Assembly (NCBI GenBank): GCA_965232975.1
Contig: CBDDRG010000200.1
Span: 1-7,654 of the forward strand
DNA length: 7,654 bases
Reading direction: 5' to 3'
Origin: CBDDRG01 sp965232975
Lineage (GTDB): Bacteria > Pseudomonadota > Gammaproteobacteria > Pseudomonadales > Porticoccaceae
Shown one piece after another: positions 1 through 5,317 of the stretch. Below the pieces are notes generated by a model. That model was not told the origin of the DNA, did not search any database, and saw only the letters and a program-made list of their open reading frames with translations. A program made the translations under genes and the position numbers. Every line of letters begins with the position of its first letter. Positions within the stretch are counted from its first letter, which is position 1.

Positions 1-23
1 AGTTGCCTGATATGCTCTTGCCG

Positions 24-53
24 CAGCTTGGCCGGCGGTGTTCGGCCAGGCTG
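24..53. repeat. Imperfect inverted repeat, possible hairpin
   Basis: CAGCTTGGCC (24-33) pairs with GGCCAGGCTG (44-53) around a 10-nt loop. All ten positions pair if one G-T wobble is allowed. No T-run follows directly on either strand, so it is not a canonical intrinsic terminator. It could mark the end of a gene lying to the left of the window. Confidence 0.3.
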
Positions 54-217
54 CTGCTGGTCAAATATTTTCTATAAATTCATATTCTTGTTTAATTTTT
101 TAAACCATTGCCATGGTTATGGCGGGCGCCAGTGCCAATCACAGGACGGCCCCGATCAAGTCCGCCCGGGGTTGACGAGCGCCCACAAGCGCGAGCATTT
201 CCGAATATAAAAAGCTT

Positions 218-222
218 GGGGA
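218..222 (+). promoter_or_regulatory. Ribosome binding site of the antiporter gene
   Basis: GGGGA lies 7 nt upstream of the ATG at 230, a normal Shine-Dalgarno position. It supports that ATG as the start. Confidence 0.6.
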
Positions 223-229
223 TCCATTA

Positions 230-1558
230 ATGGATAGCACCACCACCATCAACCTGATCGCGGCGATCCTGTTTGGCATCGCCCTGGTGCACACCTTCTC
301 GACCAAGCTTTTTGAAATCCTTGCCCGTCTCGCGCCCCGCCACGCAGGAATGTTCCATCTGCTCGGCGAGGTGGAGGTGGTGTTCGGTTTTTGGTCGCTG
401 ATATTGCTGGCGGCCATGGCGTTGATCGAAAGTTACGAGTCGGCGATTACTTATGTGGAGTCGCGCTCCTATACAGAGCCGGTATTTGTATTCGTCATCA
501 TGGTGGTGGCAGCCTCTCAGCCGGTTCTGGAAGCCGTTAAGCGCACACTTAGCCTCGTGGCCAGAGTGGTGCCCCTGGACACCAACATCGTCCAGATATG
601 GCTGGTGCTGGGAATATTGCCGGTGCTGGGTTCGCTCATAACCGAGCCCGCGGCGATGACATTGGCGGCATTGATGCTGGCCCGGCAGTTTGGCATGCAA
701 CCCATACCCGAGTGGCTGAAGTATGGGGCCACCGGCGTTTTGTTCGTGAACGTCTCGATTGGCGGAACCCTGACCGCTTATGCCGCCCCCCCCGTGCTGA
801 TGGTGGCCGCCGCTTGGAACCTGGATACCTGGTCCATGCTGACCACCTTTGGCTGGAAAGCGGCGACTGCGGTGCTTGTCAATGCCACCGCAATAACTTA
901 TTTATTGCGAAAACACCTTGTGCGTTCACACCCAGTAACCGCGGTTGCTCTAGCGGGATTCGTCGCCGATTCCGATCCGGACGCCGTCGAAAAAGTGGAG
1001 CCCAGGGTCTCCGCAGTGGTGAGCCTGATCCACCTGGTATTTTTGGGTCTCATCATCACCTTTGCCCATCATCCCGTAATCTATCTCGGACTTTTTCTTT
1101 TATTCATTGGTTACACAAGGGCTTATGAGCAATACCAGAGTCCATTGATCATCCGGGAAGGCTTGTTGGTGAGTTTCTTTCTGGCCGGTCTAGTGGTTCT
1201 CGGCGGCATGCAGAGATGGTGGTTGCAACCCCTCGTCTCCAGCCTTGATCCGTTGGGCTTGTACTTTGGCGTAACCGGTTTAACTGCCATCACCGACAAC
1301 GCGGCATTGACGTACCTCGGCTCGTTGATCCCGGACTTGTCCGACCAGGCAAAATACATGCTGCTCGCCGGCGCTGTAACCGGAGGTGGCTTGACCATTA
1401 TCGCCAATGCCCCCAACCCTGCGGGGGCGGCATTGCTGCGGCGTTGTTTCAAGGATGAATCCATTGGCGCCCTCGGCCTGTTATTGGGCGCCCTGCTGCC
1501 AACGATCACGGCGATCCTGGCGTTCCTGTTATTGGGAACCAAACCTGCCCTCCCTTGA
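230..1558 (+). CDS. Putative Na+/H+ antiporter, Na_H_antiport_3 type
   Basis: Predicted inner-membrane cation/proton antiporter of 442 residues. It resembles the 'putative Na+/H+ antiporter' family (Pfam Na_H_antiport_3), which belongs to the broad ion-transporter group. The protein is almost entirely hydrophobic, with roughly ten to twelve likely membrane helices. Polar family-like motifs interrupt helices: GSLITEPAAM (about 134-143), SIGGTLTAYAAPPVL (176-190), TAITDNAALTYLGSL (352-366) and NAPNPAGAALL (393-403). The TDNAA and NAPNPAG segments look like paired re-entrant ion-binding motifs of this superfamily; that role is inference. A soluble loop, rich in Asp and Glu, lies around residues 246-258. 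The ATG is supported by GGGGA 7 nt upstream. emrB starts 23 nt after its stop on the same strand, so the two are probably co-transcribed. Transport activity and ion specificity are not proven for most family members; another monovalent cation or an anion is possible. Confidence 0.8.
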   Translation: MDSTTTINLIAAILFGIALVHTFSTKLFEILARLAPRHAGMFHLLGEVEVVFGFWSLILLAAMALIESYESAITYVESRSYTEPVFVFVIMVVAASQPVLEAVKRTLSLVARVVPLDTNIVQIWLVLGILPVLGSLITEPAAMTLAALMLARQFGMQPIPEWLKYGATGVLFVNVSIGGTLTAYAAPPVLMVAAAWNLDTWSMLTTFGWKAATAVLVNATAITYLLRKHLVRSHPVTAVALAGFVADSDPDAVEKVEPRVSAVVSLIHLVFLGLIITFAHHPVIYLGLFLLFIGYTRAYEQYQSPLIIREGLLVSFFLAGLVVLGGMQRWWLQPLVSSLDPLGLYFGVTGLTAITDNAALTYLGSLIPDLSDQAKYMLLAGAVTGGGLTIIANAPNPAGAALLRRCFKDESIGALGLLLGALLPTITAILAFLLLGTKPALP

Positions 1559-1581
1559 TATTTTGATCTTCGGCCGCAGCC

Positions 1582-3135
1582 ATGACGCCGACCCCCGCGG
1601 ACAGTCTCGCGCCTAAACTACCCCTGTTGTTGACGGCGATGGCGATCACCGCCGCCAACTTCATGAATGTGCTGGATCTGACCATCGCGGTAGTGGCGGT
1701 GCCATCGATCTCCGGCAGTGTCGGCGCGACGCCGTCGCAGGGCACCTGGATTCTGACTTCCTACAGTATTTGTCTGGCGGTCATTCTGCCGCTCAGCCCC
1801 TGGGTCTGTAAGCGCTTTGGCGAGGTGCACACCTTCACCTTTTCAGTACTTATGTTTGCGCTGACGTCGTGGATGTGCGGGTTGACCACCAACTTTGAAA
1901 CCCTGGTGTTTTTCCGTGCGTTGCAGGGGTTGTCCAGCGGTTTGATCGTGCCGCTGTCGCAAACGCTGCTGCTGCGGGTGTTTCCGCCCCATCAGCACGG
2001 CACTGCCATCGGTCTGTGGAGCGTAGCATCCACCATCGCCCCGGTGCTCGGCCCCATCGTCGGCGGTTTCGTCACCGACAACATTGGCTGGCCCTGGATT
2101 TTCTACATCAACGTACCGGTCGGCATGCTGGCCGCATGGATCGTGTGGACCAGCATGCTCCACACCGAGGGAGTGCTGACCAGGGTTCCGGTCGACGGCG
2201 TGGGCATGATCCTGCTAGCGGTCACGGTGTTGTTGATGCAGTTGATACTCGACAAGGGGCACGAGTACGACTGGCTGGATTCGCCGGCCATCCGCGTGAT
2301 GCTCAATATCGCGGCTATTGCGTTGGTTGGCTTTGTATTTTGGGAGCGCACCGAGCCCCACCCGATCATCGATTACAGCCTGTTCAAGCGGCCGGTGTTC
2401 GTCATCGCGTCGGTGATCGGTGTTATTTTTAACCTGACCTATTTCGCGAGCACTGTGCTCTATCCGATCTGGATGCAGTCCGCCCTCGGGTACACCGCGA
2501 CGCTATCGGGGTTGGTCATGGCCGGCACCAGTGTGTTACCCATTGCCGGGATGATGATGGTAGGTAGAAATCTGGGGCGACTGAACTCGCGCTACCTGAT
2601 TATCGGCGGCGGTCTGATCATGATGTATGCGATTTACTTGCAGGCGGCTGCCACCACTGATACGACCTTTTCCTCCATGCTGTTCGCGCGCGTCGTGATG
2701 GGCATCGGCTTCACGCTGTTGTTTCCGCCCATCATGGCCATCAGCCTGGGGTCGGTGCCCGCCGAAAAGACGGTGTCCGCGGCCAGTTTCTTTAATTTCT
2801 TTCGCACCATGGCGACCAGTGTCGGCATCGCCGCAGCTACCACGATATGGCAGGACCGGACCATTTTTCACCGTCAACACTTGGTGGAGGAATTGTCGCC
2901 TCTTGCCGCCGACAAGATAGCCGCGTTCGAGCCTGTCCGGCAGTTGGTTAACGGCAACGAATCCGGTACCTGGGCGATTGTCGATCATCTGGCGGCCCAA
3001 CAGGCGCTCACCTTGGGCCTGAACGATACTTTCGCACTTTGTATGGTGGGTGTGATCCCCGTGCTGATACTGGCGCTGTTTATACCCCCGCGGCTGCCGC
3101 CGCGTCCGGGTAGTACAATCGTCGCCGCCGAGTGA
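1582..3135 (+). CDS. emrB: EmrB-like MFS multidrug/proton antiporter (DHA2)
   Basis: Inner-membrane drug:H+ antiporter of the 14-helix DHA2 branch of the major facilitator superfamily, 517 residues (E. coli EmrB is about 512). Visible motifs in order: helix 1 FMNVLDLTIAVVAVP with Asp32; a degenerate motif A, PWVCKRFGEV (about 73-82); motif B with Arg112 in FFRALQG; antiporter motif C, APVLGPIVGG (153-162), followed by WPWIFYINVPVG; and near the C-terminus AASFFNFFRTMATSVG, then the long periplasmic loop before the last helix. The stretch from helix 1 to motif C follows E. coli EmrB closely. The ATG at 1582 puts helix 1 at the usual distance from the N-terminus, although no clear Shine-Dalgarno is seen. 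Translation may depend on the antiporter gene ending 23 nt upstream. Its partner emrA follows rather than precedes it. Expected substrates are hydrophobic toxicants, uncouplers or fatty-acid-like compounds, by family analogy only. Confidence 0.93.
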   Translation: MTPTPADSLAPKLPLLLTAMAITAANFMNVLDLTIAVVAVPSISGSVGATPSQGTWILTSYSICLAVILPLSPWVCKRFGEVHTFTFSVLMFALTSWMCGLTTNFETLVFFRALQGLSSGLIVPLSQTLLLRVFPPHQHGTAIGLWSVASTIAPVLGPIVGGFVTDNIGWPWIFYINVPVGMLAAWIVWTSMLHTEGVLTRVPVDGVGMILLAVTVLLMQLILDKGHEYDWLDSPAIRVMLNIAAIALVGFVFWERTEPHPIIDYSLFKRPVFVIASVIGVIFNLTYFASTVLYPIWMQSALGYTATLSGLVMAGTSVLPIAGMMMVGRNLGRLNSRYLIIGGGLIMMYAIYLQAAATTDTTFSSMLFARVVMGIGFTLLFPPIMAISLGSVPAEKTVSAASFFNFFRTMATSVGIAAATTIWQDRTIFHRQHLVEELSPLAADKIAAFEPVRQLVNGNESGTWAIVDHLAAQQALTLGLNDTFALCMVGVIPVLILALFIPPRLPPRPGSTIVAAE

Positions 3136-3158
3136 TTTGCCGGGCTGACCGGATCTGT

Positions 3159-3181
3159 ACCTGGCGGTCGGCCGCCAAGGT
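3159..3181 (+). repeat. Intercistronic hairpin after emrB
   Basis: ACCTGGCGG (3159-3167) pairs with CCGCCAAGGT (3172-3181) around the loop TCGG, giving a nine-base-pair stem with one bulged A. It begins 23 nt after the emrB stop. No T-run follows, so it is either a weak or Rho-assisted terminator or an mRNA-stabilising or attenuating structure between emrB and emrA. Confidence 0.4.
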
Positions 3182-3217
3182 CGCACGTCCGAATGACCAA
3201 AATGGTAGCTGGCACCG

Positions 3218-3256
3218 GATAAAATTTTTTACACGATAACAATTCCATCTTTCAGT
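3218..3256 (+). promoter_or_regulatory. AT-rich candidate promoter region of emrA
   Basis: This is a short AT-rich patch in GC-rich surroundings, 56 nt upstream of emrA. TTTACA at 3228-3233 matches the -35 consensus TTGACA at five of six positions. The best -10 at 16-17 nt spacing (3250-3256) is poor, matching three of six. It could give emrA its own promoter in addition to read-through from emrB. The call rests on composition and one box only. Confidence 0.25.
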
Positions 3257-3268
3257 CGGGTTCGAGCA

Positions 3269-3281
3269 AGCCTCAGAGGCT
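3269..3281. repeat. Short perfect palindrome in the emrA leader
   Basis: AGCCTC (3269-3274) and GAGGCT (3276-3281) form a perfect inverted repeat around a single A, 30 nt upstream of the emrA start. Position and symmetry suit a repressor operator, for example for the nearby TetR protein. No second copy was noticed upstream of the other genes, so this is a candidate only. Confidence 0.3.
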
Positions 3282-3311
3282 CGCCGGCCCGCCTGCAACC
3301 AGAGACCATCC

Positions 3312-4466
3312 ATGCGCCGTCGCCTTTCACTAGCCGCCATCATTCTATTTCTGGGCGCGGTCAGCTACGCAGCCAATATCTATATCAGCCACCGCCGAGA
3401 GATCAGCACCGACAATGCCTATGCGACCGGCGACATCGTCAGTATCGGCGCCCAGATCGATGACATCATTCTGTGGATGGGGGCCGAAGAAGGCGACTTC
3501 GTTGAAAAAGGGCAACCGCTGATCAAATTGGATGGCGGCACGCCCAAGAATCGTTTGGCCCGCGCCCAAAGTGATCTGGCCCGCACCGTTCGCGAGGTAG
3601 TCGCGCTAAAACAGCGCGCCAAGCGCCGCGAAGCGGAGTTGCGCCAGGCGGATGCCCACTATCAAAAAGCCCGCAACGAAGCTGAGCGACGCAAGACCTT
3701 GGCGGCCAAGGGAATGGTGTCAAAAGAAGAGCGGGACGTCGCGGTGTTGCAGATGGAGGAAGCGCGAGCGGCACTTGAAACGGCCCGCGAAGCGCTGGCG
3801 GAAGCCCGGATCTGGGCAGGGTCGACGCCGATCGCCGAACATCCCAAAGTCCTGACTGCCGCCGCCCTGGCACGGGGCTTTAGTTCGGAAGTTAACAAAA
3901 CCACTATCGTCGCACCGGTCGCCGGCCATATCGCCAAACGCTTGGCTGCGGCGGGTGACATTGTCGCGGCCGGGCGCCCACTGCTGCAGTTGGTGTGTCT
4001 GGACAAGATTTGGGTTGAAGCCAATTTCAAGGAGACCCAGTTGCGGCGTTTACGTATCGGTCAGCCCGCGCGGATGGTCTCCGATCTCTATGGCAAGGAT
4101 GTGGTATACGCAGGGGTGACGGTTGGCACTGGCACTGGCACTGGCGCGGCCTTCTCCCTGTTGCCCGCGCAAAACGCGACCGGCAATTGGCTCAAGATCA
4201 TCCAGCGCGTACCAGTACGCATCAATCTGACCGACATTGAGCAGATCAAACGCTACCCTCTGCCACTGGGCGCGTCCCTGACTGTAAGCGTCGATAGCAG
4301 TGACGACAGCGGCCCGCGCCTGACGCAAGCGCCGAATCCCGCGCCGGTCGATGTGTCGGATGCCTATGGTTATTGGCGCGAAGGTGGCCGGGAGATGGTG
4401 GCGCGCATCATCGCCGAAAATTTACCAACCCACGCCGCCAATCAGGCGCCAGGCGCTGGCGAGTGA
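3312..4466 (+). CDS. emrA: EmrA-like membrane-fusion (HlyD family) efflux subunit
   Basis: Periplasmic adaptor linking EmrB to an outer-membrane channel; 384 residues (E. coli EmrA is about 390). The order is: short basic N-terminus MRRR; one membrane anchor (about 5-24); STDNAYATGD (32-41), leading into the first lipoyl-like half; a long Ala/Arg/Glu-rich alpha-helical hairpin (about 80-170); the second lipoyl half around IVAPVAGHIAKRLAAAGD (199-216); and the beta-barrel with WVEANFKETQ (234-243), RIGQPARM and FSLLPAQNATGNW (281-293), nearly identical to the EmrA signature. The tail after about residue 330 is rich in Pro, Asp and Ser and is poorly conserved. The start has only a weak AGAGA Shine-Dalgarno (3301-3305). 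It sits 176 nt after emrB, so its expression may be partly independent. No TolC homologue is in the window; the channel is presumably encoded elsewhere. Confidence 0.93.
   Translation: MRRRLSLAAIILFLGAVSYAANIYISHRREISTDNAYATGDIVSIGAQIDDIILWMGAEEGDFVEKGQPLIKLDGGTPKNRLARAQSDLARTVREVVALKQRAKRREAELRQADAHYQKARNEAERRKTLAAKGMVSKEERDVAVLQMEEARAALETAREALAEARIWAGSTPIAEHPKVLTAAALARGFSSEVNKTTIVAPVAGHIAKRLAAAGDIVAAGRPLLQLVCLDKIWVEANFKETQLRRLRIGQPARMVSDLYGKDVVYAGVTVGTGTGTGAAFSLLPAQNATGNWLKIIQRVPVRINLTDIEQIKRYPLPLGASLTVSVDSSDDSGPRLTQAPNPAPVDVSDAYGYWREGGREMVARIIAENLPTHAANQAPGAGE
4125..4142 (+). repeat. Three tandem GGCACT hexamers inside emrA
   Basis: GGCACT occurs three times head to tail, followed by a partial GGC, and encodes Gly-Thr repeats at residues 272-277. 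Each unit is two codons, so gain or loss of a unit by slippage would keep the frame and alter the loop before the conserved FSLLPAQNATGNW segment. The protein is about the same length here as E. coli EmrA, so there is no sign of an expansion. Confidence 0.7.
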
Positions 4467-4473
4467 CGCGTCA
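4464..4473. repeat. Perfect 10-bp palindrome at the emrA stop codon
   Basis: TGACGCGTCA reads the same on both strands and includes the emrA stop TGA. Just before it, inside the emrA end, CGCCAG (4447-4452) and CTGGCG (4456-4461) can form a six-base-pair stem with a 3-nt loop. Neither is followed by a T-run on either strand, so no canonical terminator separates the converging emrA and tetR genes. Confidence 0.35.
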
Positions 4474-4489
4474 ATGACGATGCGGATCG

Positions 4490-5131
4490 CTAGCCGGGCG
4501 GTTGCGCGACTGGCGTCGCCAAGCCGTTGGTGAATATGGCCACCATCTCCTCGGCCACGTCCTTGGTAGTCATCTCGCCGCCCACTTGATACCACTTGGT
4601 CATCCAGTAGATCGAGCCAAAAATGGTGAAGGCGGTGATCTTGGGGTTGCATCTGCGCAGCGAGCCGTCCTTGACTCCATGGTCGATGATCTGTCGCATG
4701 TTGGTGTCCAGCCTGACATAGAGCGGATCGATCTGGCGCTGATATTTATCAGACAGCGGCTCCGGCCCCGGATGGGCCAGACAGCGGCCGAGTTCGTCGT
4801 CGAGAATAGAGGTGAACAAATGGATGAAGCGCGTCAATTTGTCGATGCCACTCAGTTGAGATTGCTGGATGGTTTCAGTCTCATCGAGTAGATAGGTGAT
4901 AGCACCTAGCAGGCATTGGAAAAGGATATCTTCCTTGTTTTCGACGTAGTAATAGAGGGTCGGTTTGGTGACCTGCAATTCGTGAGCGAGATCGTTCAGC
5001 GAGGTTTCCCGAAAACCCTTCTGATTGAAGAGCCGTCCAGCGGTGCGCAGAATTGCCATGCGCTTGAGATCGTGCTGTTCATCCCTGCTCTGCACCGATT
5101 TTCCCCACCGCGGGTTATTTGATTTTTCCAT
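4490..5131 (-). CDS. TetR-family transcriptional regulator
   Basis: DNA-binding one-component regulator of 213 residues, expected to act as a dimer and usually as a repressor. The N-terminal domain is typical: AILRTAGRLFNQKGFRETSL (26-45), then the helix-turn-helix DLAHELQVTKPTLYYYVENKED (about 47-68). The ligand-binding half ends with GSIYWMTKWYQVGGEMTTKDVAEEMVAIFTNGL in pieces around 172-204. The pattern of Trp, Lys/Arg-Trp-Tyr, Gly and a final Gly-Leu resembles the C-terminal domain of KstR2- and FadR-like TetR proteins, many of which bind acyl-CoA or related ligands; that is a family resemblance, not proof. The ATG at 5131 has AGAGG six nt upstream. The gene converges on emrA with 23 nt between stops. 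Being adjacent to an efflux pair, it probably controls emrBA, the antiporter or itself. Its ligand cannot be read from the sequence. Confidence 0.92.
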   Translation of the reverse strand: MEKSNNPRWGKSVQSRDEQHDLKRMAILRTAGRLFNQKGFRETSLNDLAHELQVTKPTLYYYVENKEDILFQCLLGAITYLLDETETIQQSQLSGIDKLTRFIHLFTSILDDELGRCLAHPGPEPLSDKYQRQIDPLYVRLDTNMRQIIDHGVKDGSLRRCNPKITAFTIFGSIYWMTKWYQVGGEMTTKDVAEEMVAIFTNGLATPVAQPPG

Positions 5132-5137
5132 GATGGG

Positions 5138-5156
5138 CCTCTAGGCAGCGATTATG
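5138..5156 (-). promoter_or_regulatory. tetR ribosome binding site and possible -10 box
   Basis: On the minus strand AGAGG (5142-5138) lies six nt before the tetR ATG. CATAAT (5156-5151) matches the -10 consensus at five of six positions, and a start about 7 nt further on would leave a very short leader containing the Shine-Dalgarno. The corresponding -35 (around 5174-5180) is poor, so the ribosome site is more secure than the promoter. Confidence 0.35.
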
Positions 5157-5215
5157 AGCGCGACACGACGATAGTTGCAGGGCGGGTTGATCGCCGCTGT
5201 CAGTGGTTGGCATGC

Positions 5216-5238
5216 GTTTCCGGGCCCTTGGCCGAAAC
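5216..5238. repeat. Imperfect hairpin upstream of tetR
   Basis: GTTTC (5216-5220) pairs with GAAAC (5234-5238), and inside it GGCC (5223-5226) pairs with GGCC (5230-5233) around the loop CTT, leaving a two-nt bulge. It lies about 85 nt upstream of the tetR start, in the 186-nt gap between rlmI and tetR. No T-run follows on either strand. It could be an operator or a structural element of the rlmI transcript end. Confidence 0.3.
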
Positions 5239-5277
5239 CAAGTATCGTTATCAAACGCAGGGTAACATTTATTGTCG

Positions 5278-5294
5278 GCACTTGGGAACAGTGC
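5278..5294 (-). repeat. Inverted repeat just downstream of rlmI
   Basis: GCACT (5278-5282) and AGTGC (5290-5294) form a five-base-pair inverted repeat with a 7-nt loop, 23 nt beyond the rlmI stop on the minus strand. The stem is short and the sequence after it (CGACAATAAATG) lacks a T-run, so it is at best a weak terminator candidate. Confidence 0.2.
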
Positions 5295-5317
5295 GAGCGC
5301 TGACGCGACTACCAGCC

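Larger units (their letters stand above)
1..229. other. Non-coding leader region upstream of the antiporter gene
   Basis: No convincing gene is visible here. A frame reading in from the left edge stops at 75-77 and could be the last residues of a gene outside the window, but nothing in it is recognisable. An AT-rich island spans about 61-108 in otherwise GC-rich DNA and contains TATAAA at 73-78 and a small inverted repeat, TTTAA (91-95) and TTAAA (100-104), around a four-T loop. A second TATAAA lies at 206-211, and a TTGACG at 172-177 resembles a -35 box, but the distance between these two is too long for a sigma-70 promoter. The promoter of the antiporter-emrB transcript probably lies in this stretch; its exact position is not determined. 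Confidence 0.5.

Noticed and set aside
28..210. Short 60-codon open frame before the antiporter gene
   Set aside because: It begins with TTG, has no Shine-Dalgarno, runs through the AT-rich non-coding island and has no recognisable protein features.
212..226. AAGCTT and GGATCC sites close together, like a cloning polylinker
   Set aside because: The bases between them form the natural Shine-Dalgarno of the antiporter gene and no other vector-like sequence is present; chance is the simpler explanation.
227..700. Minus-strand 157-codon open frame
   Set aside because: It lies entirely antisense to the start of the antiporter gene and its His/Arg/Gln-rich translation is typical of the shadow frame of a hydrophobic gene.
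3159..3181. Hairpin after emrB as an intrinsic terminator
   Set aside because: The stem is good but no T-run follows, so it is kept as a hairpin only.
2536..3186. Minus-strand 216-codon open frame
   Set aside because: Antisense to emrB; highly basic, low-complexity translation without domains, while emrB on the other strand is clearly real.
3231..3244. GATAACAATT resembling half of the lac operator
   Set aside because: Only one half matches, the second half is absent and there is no LacI-type gene in the window.
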